Source of the DNA: Cylindrodendrum hubeiense
Lineage: Eukaryota; Ascomycota; Sordariomycetes; Hypocreales; Nectriaceae
Reading direction: 5' to 3'
NCBI GenBank assembly: GCA_014621425.1
Contig: JAANBB010000749.1
Location: forward strand, 1 to 12,189
Length of the DNA stretch: 12,189 bases
Shown: positions 1-8,031 of the stretch, piece after piece
How the letters are laid out: every line of letters starts with the position of its first letter
How positions within the stretch are numbered: position 1 is the first letter of the stretch
Made by a program: the position numbers and the translations under genes
Notes under the pieces: model-generated
Databases searched by the model: none
Told to the model about the DNA's origin: nothing
Seen by the model: the letters and a program-made list of their open reading frames with translations, nothing else

Positions 1-960
1 GAGTAGGGCTGGGGTCCTTGGGCTTCTCAGCCTCCTTGGCATCCTCCTCAGCAAGCTGCTTGGCAGTGGTATCGGGAGAAGGAACGGGAGCGGCAGCCTT
101 GGTCTCGGGAACCTTGGCCTCCTCAACCGAGGACTCGGAGGAGCTGCCGTTCACAGTGGCACTATCCTTGGCGGAAGTAGACACCTCCTCGAGCTTCTCA
201 TCGACAACAGCGGGGTCGAGCTCGGCAGGCACCTCCTCAACCTCCTCAACAGGCTCAGCCTCGGCCTCGACAGGGGCAACGGGCTCGGCGACCTCAGGCT
301 CCTCGACGGTCTCCTCAGCGGCCTCGGCAGACTCATCGTCGGTCTCCTCGTCGATATATCGCAGGATATCGTTCAGGACAAAGTAACCGGAGGGCTGTTG
401 GGCCAGAACGAAGGTTTGAACAAACTTCTTGGGCTCACCAGCCTTGTTGGAAGTCTCGCCGATAACTTGGATGACGATGTTGTCAAAGGATGCCTGGGAA
501 TCGACGTTGGATACGCGGACCTTGCAGTCTTGGAAGTCGAGGGCCTTGATTCGCTCCTGGATAGCCTGAGTGGATGTGTGGTTAGCCGGGTGGGCCCAGG
601 ACAGATGGTGGTGGGTGGTTCAATATACCTGTCGACCAACCGAGACGTTGGCAACCTGAGCTTCGAGACCGTAGACGAATTGCGAGCGCTTGCTGTAGAA
701 AAGCTAGGGATGGTGTTAGCAGAAAGAACGTAGCGGAAGGCGAGGGTGTTTGCGCATACGTGAAGCTTCTCGGGTGACTTGCTCAGGGTGGTGTAGTATT
801 GCTCGACGAAGTACCAGCCGACCTCATCCTTGGACAGGTTGTTGTTACCAGCGGTCGTGACGGAGGACTCGGAGGTGGCGGCGGCGATAGAAACTGCTTG
901 TGGTTGGTCGGGGGTGTCTTTGTACTGATCCTGGCGGGTGAAGTTACCGTTGGAGGCCAT
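1..960 (-). CDS. NTF2-domain protein of the G3BP/Nxt3 type (N-terminal part; cut by window edge)
   Basis: Exons on the minus strand are 960-760, 703-629 and 565-1, joined in phase 0 by introns of 56 and 63 nt; intron 1 has a GCTAAC branch point. The visible 280 residues contain an NTF2-like domain at about 46-166 (EVGWYFVEQYY, LFYSKRSQFVYG, FVQTFVLAQQ, YFVLNDILRYIDEE), followed by a long Glu/Pro/Ala-rich acidic tail. This order is that of G3BP, fission yeast Nxt3 and yeast Bre5, which also carry a C-terminal RRM; that part would lie outside the window, so the RRM is inferred. Family members bind RNA, act in stress granules and serve as cofactors of a ubiquitin protease (Ubp3/Bre5). The ATG at 960 has A at -3 and is the natural start. 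The identification from the NTF2 domain is firm; the exact orthology is less so. Confidence 0.85.
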
Positions 961-1735
961 GATGGCTGTGAGGCTCTGCAGAGTCTAGGGCGACGTGGAG
1001 GATTCGGCGGTTGAGGAGCGAAAATTGGAGCAGGTGGCGCGAGCGCAGCGGGGAGGGAGCGGTCGCAAGGAGGAGGCGGATTAAGGGAAAAGACGGAAAG
1101 ACAGAAGCTTAAGCGTCTCTAAAAGAAGGTGCAGAGATGAAGAAGGTATTCCGGTCGAGGAGGGCGGCGCGGTGCGAGGAGGGCTCGGGTGGAGGATGAG
1201 GGCAGCCGATGACAAAAATCGGGGGACAAAGGCCGGCTGCAGAACGGGAGGGGCGGCGAGAATCGGAGACCGGAGGCAACAACCAGATGGAAGGAGGGAA
1301 TCAGAAAGAAGACGTCACGGCGACGGGAGGATGATGAAGGATGGATGGGGGATGGAGATGCGGCCGGAGAGGGAGAGGAGAGAGAGGGGAGCTAGAGGGT
1401 TGTTTGCGAGTGTCTCGGCAACGAGATTGGAGGAGATGCAGATGGTGTTGGATTGTGAGGGTGGTTTGTGCGGGCCGGGAGGTGCGAAGGGAAAAAAATA
1501 ACACACGCACGCACACACTGGGATTAGTGGATTGGGGAGGCTAGACCCTCGCTGCTGGCTGGCCGCTGGCTGGCTGCTGGCTGCTTGCTGGCTGCTTTCA
1601 GGGCGTCGGGTTCCTGGTCCGTGCACCCCCTCGGTTCTGGATTCGCCATTGTGTTGATTATCCACACTTGACTCGACATCTGTATTATGACCTCAACCTA
1701 GCCGCTACATGGACATGCACATCGACCTCGACACC
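961..1735 (-). promoter_or_regulatory. Promoter and 5' leader of the NTF2-domain gene, with the 3' flank of the oxidase gene
   Basis: This 775-bp stretch holds no supported gene. From about 1020 to 1500 the minus strand is strongly pyrimidine-rich (GA-rich on plus), as is common upstream of highly expressed genes in filamentous fungi. No 5'-leader intron with a clear donor was seen. It ends in simple repeats (1501-1519 and 1551-1598). The short open frames on both strands here are low-complexity and match no family I recognise. Confidence 0.55.
1551..1598. repeat. GCTGGCTG-type simple repeat
   Basis: The stretch is built from repeated CTGG/GCTG units with a few interruptions (GCTGCTGGCTGGCCGCTGG and so on). 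About 30 bases earlier, at 1501-1519, lies an ACACACGCACGCACACAC tract. Both are ordinary intergenic microsatellite-like tracts and may vary in length between strains. Confidence 0.8.
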
Positions 1736-3101
1736 TCAGAGCCGAGCCTTTTCCTGGCGGCAAACCTCGTCAACCAGCTTCGCCGCCGCCTGCGCGCACC
1801 CGTACGAGCATTGGTATCCAGCACCTCCGTGGCCGTAGTTGTGCACCACCCAAGTCCCGTCAATCTTCTCTTTCTCGATGCGGGCCCCACCATCCCGAAC
1901 CGGCCGCAGCCCCACGCCATGTCGAATCACATCCAGGTGCTCGATTCCTCGTCCATTCGTCAACTGCGGACACGCCTGGACACACCTCTTCATGATCCTC
2001 AACGCCAAGCTAGGATCTGGCTGTGACTCCCAATTGTGCTTCTGGTAGCATCCGCCCAGGATAGTACCTCCGCCCACCGCCCTGGACATGATGTACATGG
2101 CCTCGTCGGGTCCATCGTCAGTTCCGGAGACGGACATCATCTCATCGGCCTCGTTCCTCACCAGGACTATCTGCCCACGAGCAGGATAAACCGACTCGTC
2201 CGCGACGCCTCCAAGGCTGCGGGAAGCTAGGCCTGTGCAGTTCAAGACCACATCGGCTACCTGACCACTGTGGTGCACACCCCGAGCCGCAGCATCGTTG
2301 ATGTGCGAAAAGACGGTACGCTTGAAAGTCACACCCTTGAGAAGACACTGAGAGACCAGCCAGGGCAGGTATATCGCCGTATTGATGCACACGGACTTGA
2401 AATGGTGTCCATTATCGATGCCCGCTCCAAGCTCCTCCTTGGGGATTTGCCTGTACTGTGAGAGCATGTGAGTTGCAGTTCAACGAAACAGCACCGGGAG
2501 CGGACTTACTTCAGGGAACAAAGTCTTCCACCAAGGATCAGGTGAGAGAAGCTCCGAGAACCATTTTGCAGTATCACTGCCGATATCCTTATCTCGATTG
2601 TAAATCCTTGCCTCTATCCAGGGTCAGCATTGACTCTCCACCAGAACTGACAGTTTCCATACTCTGAAAGTGAACACCAGAATCGGGGTGGTGTTGCGCC
2701 AGCTCTGCTAACTCAAACCATGTGTTTTTATCCCATTCTGCGGCGTCGGTACCTCCGACAGATACCCTATGCGAGGTCATATCAGTTGTGTGGTCTTGCA
2801 CGCACATAGATTTGGTACGGGGTTCTCACGGCATCGAGTTGGCTCCAGCCCAAGGCGATGCATATTGAATGTCGTAGTCTCCCGGCATGTGCTTGGCAGC
2901 AACAGTGATTTCATAGCCAGGATTTTTGGATAACAACAATGCGGTGGTGAGGCCTGTGATGTTAGAAGGAGAACGACAATTCTCAAGTGAATTCCTCACC
3001 TGCCACACCAGCCCTGTGGTCAAACCGTTAGCAACCCTCCCCGCTAAGAATGTAATCAGAATCGCAACTTACCCCACAACCACGATTCTCTTCTCAGTCA
3101 T
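1736..3101 (-). CDS. D-amino-acid oxidase (FAD-dependent, probably peroxisomal)
   Basis: Six minus-strand exons join in frame to 364 residues: 3101-3073, 3013-3000, 2953-2830, 2766-2663, 2613-2510 and 2455-1736. The introns are 59, 46, 63, 49 and 54 nt. The enzyme oxidises D-amino acids to 2-oxo acids, ammonia and H2O2. The N terminus carries the Rossmann motif GAGVAG (residues 10-15). The family signature VVHNYGHGGAG followed by G-x-A lies at 328-346. Arg309 in VGLRP fits the arginine that binds the substrate carboxylate, and Tyr246 in YIMSR fits an active-site tyrosine. The last three residues, ARL, fit the PTS1 peroxisomal signal pattern. Length is normal for the family. D-aspartate oxidase is a close relative and cannot be excluded. 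Exon 2 is only 14 nt. The gene lies downstream of, and on the same strand as, the threonine-aldolase-fold gene. Confidence 0.93.
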
Positions 3102-3366
3102 GGTGTCTTTACTAGTGATTGATTGGGCAGTAATAGTCGGATCTTCTTCTCGGCTGAATTAGATGAGAAGCCAGGGTTTGAGAAAAGGGATGCAAACCGT
3201 CTGCTTTTCAACTTCGGACACATGCGCCTTATCACGCAGAAGCGGCTTCGGCCACCTGCGGCAGTTATACTTTCGGCCCGGGAGTAGATCTAGCCTAGAT
3301 AAGCCAGAGACTGCAATCTAACCTAACTGGATCTCCAGGCACCAGTAAGGATAAAGCTCCGCTCCT

Positions 3367-3378
3367 CATGATATCATG
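3367..3378. promoter_or_regulatory. 12-bp perfect palindrome CATGATATCATG
   Basis: The sequence equals its own reverse complement. It lies about 270 bp upstream of the oxidase start codon and 6 bp from the GC-rich near-palindrome at 3385-3395. It could be a dimer binding site; no factor is recognised. Confidence 0.35.
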
Positions 3379-3384
3379 TTAGTT

Positions 3385-3395
3385 TTCCGCGGGAA
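3385..3395. promoter_or_regulatory. Near-palindrome TTCCGCGGGAA upstream of the oxidase
   Basis: This element differs by one C from the perfect palindrome at 5409-5420, which lies upstream of the aldolase-fold gene. Distances to the two start codons are similar, about 285 and 350 bp. The CCG/CGG half-sites resemble those read by Zn2Cys6 regulators; that link is inference. Confidence 0.35.
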
Positions 3396-3681
3396 ACTCG
3401 ACCGAGATGCCGCTGTAAGCCGGCATTTTGCGGGGCCTGGTGCTGCAGGGACATGCACAAGCTATCACCCCGCACTCTTGCTGTTACTCTGAGATCGTCC
3501 GGTTTTCGGTGTCTCGTGAGTCAAGAGGGCAAATAAAGTGGTTGAATGAGGTAGCCGTCGTTGGAATAATCGTAGTGATACTTGAGGTTGGGCTCGCTAA
3601 TACCTGGCTGTTGTTGGAACATACCTCATAGACCACTTTGACTATTCATACACTGACGGACAGACCAGAATATGATGAATA

Positions 3682-3687
3682 TTTATT
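3682..3687 (-). terminator. AATAAA poly(A) signal candidate of the aldolase-fold gene
   Basis: AATAAA reads on the minus strand about 75 nt beyond the TAA stop at 3763-3765, in an AT-rich stretch (AAATAAATATTCAT). Position and context fit a 3'-end signal. It is the only canonical AATAAA I noticed at a suitable distance after any gene of the window. Confidence 0.5.
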
Positions 3688-3762
3688 TCCTATAGATGCG
3701 TGATAACCTAGGCTACTATGGGGAAATTTGGCAAATAGTACGGCAATGGGCGCGTGGATTCC

Positions 3763-5057
3763 TTAGGAATATCCTCCATGAACCTCCTCAGTGCTGAGGA
3801 CGACACCGCTCCTCTTAGCCTCCATTAAGTCGGTCAAGCCAACCACCAAGGCCTCAGCTGCCTCTTCAGACGTCTGGTGGTGGAAGACAAGTCGCCCGTT
3901 GGGAAATACGGCCAGCTTCTGGGCTGCGCAGTACTCGACAAAAGCGGCCGGCGGAATGTCTACCGCCTCCAAGTCCAGCACCACCATGTTCGTCTGTACT
4001 GGCAACGCAAACTTGTAGCCGAGCTTCTCGAGCTTCTCGCCAGTAGCTTTAGTAAGGGTATGGACCTGAGCTAGCCGTGGCAAACTGTAGTCCACTGCCG
4101 CATGCGCGGCCGCCGCCATCATACCCGGCTGCCTTGTGCCTCCGCCGAACATCTTTCGGTACCACTTGGCGCGCTCAATGAACTGCTTGCTTCCAAGAAT
4201 GACGCTGCCCATAGGCGCACCGAGGCCCTTGGCAAGGCAAATAGACATACTATCGAAGCAGGCCGCATAAGCCTTGAGGTCGACTCCCTCGCCGATGACG
4301 CCGTCGAACACCCGGGCGGCGTCTAAGTGCATGGCGATTGGCTTTTGGCCTTCTGGTACTGGGAAGGACCGGACGAACTCAGAGATGGCTTTTGCCTCTG
4401 CGAGGGGGAGGATAGTTCCACTGAGGGTGTTCTCCAGAGCAACGACTCGTGTGGGTGGGAAGTGGACTATCAAATAAAGGTGGTCAGTACAACCGGAGCA
4501 AACTAGGCGTGAGAGGTGAACTCACTGTTGCCATCCGCGATCATATTGGCCTTGACGTCCGCAAGGGTCAAGTAAACGCCATTCTTGGGGTGCACCGTAG
4601 TGACAGACGCCTGGGACATAACTGGCAAAGCACCAGACTCCCAGCAATGCACATGAGCGCGGTGATCTAGAAGCACCGTATGCGGCGGCTGGGTAAGATG
4701 GGTACGCAAGCAGATCTGGTTCCCCTGGGTGCCTGAGATAACCCAGAGCGCAGCTTCTTTTCCAGTCAGCTCCATCAACCTAGCTTCAAGAGCCTTTACC
4801 GAAGGGTCACCCTCTGTGTCGTATATGTCATCATTTACTGAAGCCTCCAAGATGGCCTGCAAAGCAAGTGTCAACTGAGTATGTTCTTGTAGGCTGTGGG
4901 GGTGGCGGCGGTTCATTCATACCTGCATCATGGTCTCATTTGGCACTGTAACAACATCAGAGCGAAAGTCTCGCGACGCCTTCTCGGTAGAAGCCGTCCA
5001 CTTCGCCTTGATGCTAGGCGAGAAGATAGTCTCCGTGTTGTTTGTCGCGACGGTCAT
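3763..5057 (-). CDS. PLP-dependent threonine aldolase-fold enzyme (L-allo-threonine aldolase or alanine-racemase-like)
   Basis: Exons 5057-4923, 4856-4526 and 4466-3763 give 389 residues; introns are 66 and 59 nt. The protein is of the beta-eliminating lyase/threonine aldolase family (fold type I, PLP). Visible landmarks are FRSDVVTVPN near residue 31, DDIYDTEGDPSV near 54, the PLP-binding HLDAAR (Asp204, Arg207) and the Schiff-base lysine Lys235 in CLAKGLGAPMGS. The usual reaction is cleavage of L-threonine or L-allo-threonine to glycine and acetaldehyde (yeast GLY1). In fungi the same fold also includes alanine racemases such as TOXG, and the sequence alone does not settle the reaction. The start at 5057 gives a complete N terminus. 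A TATA-like element lies about 105 bp upstream. The tandem D-amino-acid oxidase downstream hints at a shared amino-acid catabolic role. Confidence 0.9.
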
Positions 5058-5157
5058 GTTGGGCAATTTGTATCACAGAGGTTTTGGAGCTCTTTCAAAT
5101 GAATGAAGAGAGAAGAAATAGTAGAAAAGTCTTATCTCAAGTCAAATACAGGGTGCA

Positions 5158-5165
5158 TATTTATA
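5158..5165 (-). promoter_or_regulatory. TATA-like box of the aldolase-fold gene
   Basis: TATAAATA reads on the minus strand 101-108 bp upstream of the start codon, a typical spacing for a fungal TATA box. A GATA motif (AGATAAG, 5131-5137) lies about 20 bp downstream, near the expected transcription start, so its use as an activator site is uncertain. Confidence 0.45.
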
Positions 5166-5408
5166 TGGGGAAAGGAGGAGCTCAAATTGACTCGGGTCAG
5201 TCAACGTTGCCTAGACTATGGAGCCCGAAACCCGAGAACCCGATGTAGATCACCTGTCGAACTCAAATCAAAGCCGCAGAGACGACGAGGTGAATACGAT
5301 TATTTATGGCTCTCTATATCGACTCCACGATTGGTCCCCGTGGGGAAATAACACCTCGCGGTTTGTTGAGGTGTTGCTGGATGTTAGATGCGTGCGATAC
5401 TTAGGACT

Positions 5409-5420
5409 TTCCCGCGGGAA
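5409..5420. promoter_or_regulatory. Perfect palindrome TTCCCGCGGGAA upstream of the aldolase-fold gene
   Basis: A 12-bp perfect inverted repeat with CCCG/CGGG core lies about 350 bp upstream of the start codon. Its one-base-shorter relative lies in the oxidase promoter at 3385-3395. It could bind a dimeric regulator common to both genes; no binding protein is known to me for this exact motif. Confidence 0.4.
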
Positions 5421-5859
5421 GTTTCCCTTGGGCACCAGCTTTTGGTTAGCGCGACTGTACCAAAATCCACTGCACTGGTCATATGCAGCATTAGGTAGGT
5501 CGCCTGCTTGATAGGACCAAGTTTCGGAGCCCAGATTAAATGCCGAACGAATTGGTTACAATAAGCAACCATGTTGGCTTATCTTCACTTGCGAAAACGC
5601 TGGTTTATCCTCGAGCCCGAATGTTTGGTTTCCTGCGTCCGGCAGTCGTCCGGCATTGAGACTCACCCGGTTCGCAATGCGACGTAGCGGCCCTCCTACG
5701 TCATACCTTGGGCACCGGTCAGGTTACGAATCTCATTTACTCAAGAGAATGATTATTTCCTAAGGAATCGAATATCTTGTTCGGCTAGTGTCTTCCGGTC
5801 GCTTCATTGTTGACTACATTGAAGGAGGTAAATGTCTCTGCCGAAGAAAAAGGTGACCT

Positions 5860-5957
5860 GGGTTGGATTCGAACACACGGGCAAAAAGAACAAAAGCGAA
5901 GGTCTCCGAGGACGTAACTTCTGCTGGTTGGTTTATAAGGTGCAGCTACTTCGCTTT
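5860..5957 (-). other. Inverted-repeat element with a tRNA B-box-like sequence
   Basis: On the minus strand, a 9-bp perfect inverted repeat (AAAGCGAAG at 5957-5949 and CTTCGCTTT at 5901-5893) closes a 47-nt interior that holds two short possible hairpins. It is followed by a T-rich run and then TGTTCGAATCC, one base from the pol III B box. A T5 run follows at about 5852. The T-arm around the B box pairs poorly and no matching acceptor stem was found, so this is not an intact tRNA gene. It could be a tRNA-derived remnant, a small structured RNA or chance. Confidence 0.25.
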
Positions 5958-6425
5958 CGGTAATCCGTATTACTTTTACTGATATAACGCAGTAGAGGTA
6001 CCCCTACCTTGCCATGGGACACCCGTTTGAATGCCTGTGGCGTCCATACTCGACTCACCGCGGTGAGTTGCTGACCCCGGTCGTTTTTCTCGGTGAGCGC
6101 CCACCACTAGCCCAGACCGAGACGGACTGCGGGGTCCCACCGCCCACCCGAATTTTTTTGGCCCGTCTCGAAATTTTTCCACAATCTTATCAGTCAAGTC
6201 GTGTGTAGCGGCAAAGACGCTCGACCGCAACCTCGTCTTTTCCACCCTTCCACCCTCTCGCGACGCCGTTCAATCCCTCCCCACCCGCGCCGTTGTTCTC
6301 GATTGAAGAATTCTCTTCTTCTTCCCGGACAGGAAACCCATCTGACACGGGCCTTTTGCTGTGTCGCATCTGTCGAGTACCGAAATCGAGATAAGGAACC
6401 GACCAACGGTCGCAAATCAGTCAAG

Positions 6426-7292
6426 ATGCCCAAGTCTAGGCGCTCAAAGGTCGTCCACATGACCCAGGTGGACAAGAAGACCCGCGTGGACAAGGAAAAG
6501 CTCTTCCAGAACATTCGCGATGCCATCCCCGAGTATCAGCACTGCTTCGTCTTCAGCGTCGACAACATGCGCAACTCGCATCTCAAGGATGTGAGGCGTG
6601 AGCTTTCCGACTGCCGGTACGCTCTCTCTTCTCTTGTCTATTCGGTTGCATAGAGACTCGTGATATACTAACCGCCAATGCTGCAGACTCTTCTTCGGCA
6701 AGACCAAGCTCATGGCCAAGGCCCTTGGCCAGACTCCCGCTGAGGCCATCGCCCCCGGCATCGAGGTCCTCGCCCGTCACATCACTGGCACCGTCGGCCT
6801 GGTCCTGACCAACCGCCCCGTCGAGACCATCCTCTCCTACTTTGACAACTTCTCCCCCGTCGACTTCGCCCGCGCCGGCGTCGCCGCCACCCGCGAGTTC
6901 TCCATCCCCACCGGCATCGTCTATGCCACCGCCGGTGAGATCCCCGCCGAGCACGACGTTCCCCTGGAGCACTCCATCGAGCCCGAGCTGCGTCGCCTCG
7001 GCGTCCCCACCCGCATGGTCAAGGGCCGCGTCGTTCTTGGTGATGAGGCTGGTCAGGGCGACGAGTACGTCGTGTGCAAGGAGGGCGATGTCTTGGACTC
7101 GCGACAGACGAGGCTGCTCAAGTTGTTCGGCGTGTGTCTGAGCGAGTTCAAGGTCCAGATTGTAGCGTAAGTTCCCTACTTCTCTGCCCAGTCTTTACAC
7201 AAAAGCTAACGGCTCCCAGATACTGGAACTCGGCCTCTGGGGAGGTGACAGAGGTCAACAACGACGTCATGGCCGTCGTTGACGAGAATTGA
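6426..7292 (+). CDS. MRT4: MRT4, pre-60S ribosome assembly factor (uL10/P0 paralogue)
   Basis: Exons 6426-6616, 6687-7166 and 7220-7292 give 247 residues; introns are 70 nt (branch point ACTAAC) and 53 nt. MRT4 occupies the P0 site on nuclear pre-60S particles and is later released, with Yvh1, so that P0 can bind. Hallmarks are the N-terminal [26 protein letters not shown] (about 44-59), [14 protein letters not shown] after the first splice junction, [18 protein letters not shown], and [20 protein letters not shown] near the C terminus. It lacks the acidic P-protein tail of P0, which separates it from P0 itself. The start at 6426 is the first ATG after a long pyrimidine-rich leader and has A at -3. 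The upstream in-frame sequence is open but has no ATG. Strong C-ending codon bias in exon 2 fits a well-expressed gene. Confidence 0.96.
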
Positions 7293-8031
7293 TGACCGCC
7301 TAGGGCCGGCAAAAATGGTGCTAGAGATTTGGTTTGACATTCTGTTCATATGACTGATACCAGCATGAAATTTTATGGGATCTCGGCGTTGAGGGCCATG
7401 GGATACGGAGGGCATCATGTTGAGTAGACCCGCCCCTGGATGACACAAAACACAAAGATACAATCAACAAAAACATGAACTTTCAGACTCGTTTTTGACT
7501 GAGCTCTAAGCCGCTCCTATGACACAAAAAAACTCCCAAGTAATACATAGATAGAGTCGCCATCCCAGGACAACCTAGGGTCGACAAGGGGGGGTTTCGC
7601 GGTCAGCAGGTCACGAAGTCCTTACCTCTGACCTTACCTCGAGTATCGCAGCTACTGTATGCATGCTACGTTCAATTCGACTTCTACCCTCCCTCGTTCC
7701 CGTCCTCCCGAGTCCAATTAGAATACATAGAGAGAAATATTTTACCTTCCGCCTTGATCCATCACAGAATAGAAACCGTTGGCTCTTGCTGCGATCGGTT
7801 ATCGACGAAAGCTAGGGGTAGACTGTGCACTTGACCACGCATCAGGGGACAGATGTAGGTGAACTAGGCCAGGGTACTCGGGCCGTGGTGCGGTAGGTAG
7901 TTGGAAGTTGCCAATGGGCTTTTGGTAAGAGTAGTTGAAAAGGTCATGTGCGAAGAGTTGGTGGAAAGGGGAACTGAATCAGTGACCAAGTGACATAGTC
8001 AACAACCCACCAGAAGTCCAGTGAGTGCAAC
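7293..8031. other. Convergent 3' intergenic region of MRT4 and U1-70K
   Basis: The two genes point toward each other across this 739-bp gap. I found no open frame with recognisable content, no RNA gene, and no canonical AATAAA on either strand. It must contain both 3' untranslated regions. A seven-G tract lies near 7588-7594. Confidence 0.6.

Larger units (their letters stand above)
3102..3762 (-). promoter_or_regulatory. Promoter of the oxidase gene and 3' flank of the aldolase-fold gene
   Basis: No gene is supported in this 661-bp stretch. It has GATA-type motifs at 3228-3234 (TGATAAG on minus), 3297-3303 (AGATAAG on plus) and 3350-3355 (GATAAA), a CCAAT box on minus close to the start codon (near 3124-3128), a perfect palindrome CATGATATCATG at 3367-3378, and a near-palindrome TTCCGCGGGAA at 3385-3395. 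GATA motifs are the binding sites of AreA/Nit2 nitrogen regulators in filamentous fungi, so nitrogen control of the oxidase is plausible but unproven. Confidence 0.5.
5058..6425. promoter_or_regulatory. Divergent intergenic region between the aldolase-fold gene and MRT4
   Basis: No coding gene is supported in this 1.37-kb stretch. On the left are the aldolase-gene elements: TATAAATA on minus at 5158-5165, AGATAAG on minus at 5131-5137 and 5578-5584, and a palindrome at 5409-5420. A CRE-like TACGTCA lies at 5697-5703. In the middle (5860-5975) are inverted repeats and a tRNA B-box-like sequence. On the right, 6201-6425 is a pyrimidine-rich MRT4 leader with no ATG before the MRT4 start. An 11-bp repeat CCTTGGGCACC occurs at 5426-5436 and 5706-5716. 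I see no transposon ends. Confidence 0.5.

Noticed and set aside
18..386. Plus-strand open frame of 122 codons rich in Ser and Ala
   Set aside because: It is antisense to the acidic Glu/Pro-rich region of the NTF2-domain gene; GAG/GAC-rich codons read in reverse give Ser/Leu-rich open frames.
3428..3631. Plus-strand open frame of 67 codons between the oxidase and aldolase-fold genes
   Set aside because: Short, no recognisable content and no supporting start context.
5218..5511. Plus-strand open frame of 97 codons in the intergenic region
   Set aside because: It matches no family I recognise, has no introns or codon bias typical of the window, and overlaps the promoter elements of the aldolase-fold gene.
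3759..5767. TTCCTTAGGAA (3759-3769) and TTCCTAAGGAA (5757-5767), exact reverse complements, as element ends flanking the aldolase-fold gene
   Set aside because: The first is part of the coding end and stop of the gene (YS-stop), there is no extended terminal repeat or target duplication, and an 11-bp self-similar motif can arise by chance.
5852..5935. Intact tRNA gene on the minus strand
   Set aside because: The B box is good, but the T-stem has two mismatches, no complementary 5' acceptor strand was found upstream, and the A box is not convincing.
5058..6000. Decayed transposon or repeat-induced mutated region
   Set aside because: The stretch is somewhat more AT-rich but shows no transposase fragments, terminal repeats or strong TpA excess visible by eye.
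5976..6245. Minus-strand open frame of 89 codons
   Set aside because: No recognisable domain; it is antisense to the MRT4 promoter and leader.
6201..6425. In-frame open sequence upstream of the MRT4 ATG, possible N-terminal extension
   Set aside because: It has no ATG in any position before 6426, and the family N terminus ([10 protein letters not shown]) begins exactly at 6426.
6583..6972. Minus-strand Gly/Asp-rich frame of 129 codons
   Set aside because: It is antisense to MRT4 exon 2, for the same reason of codon bias.
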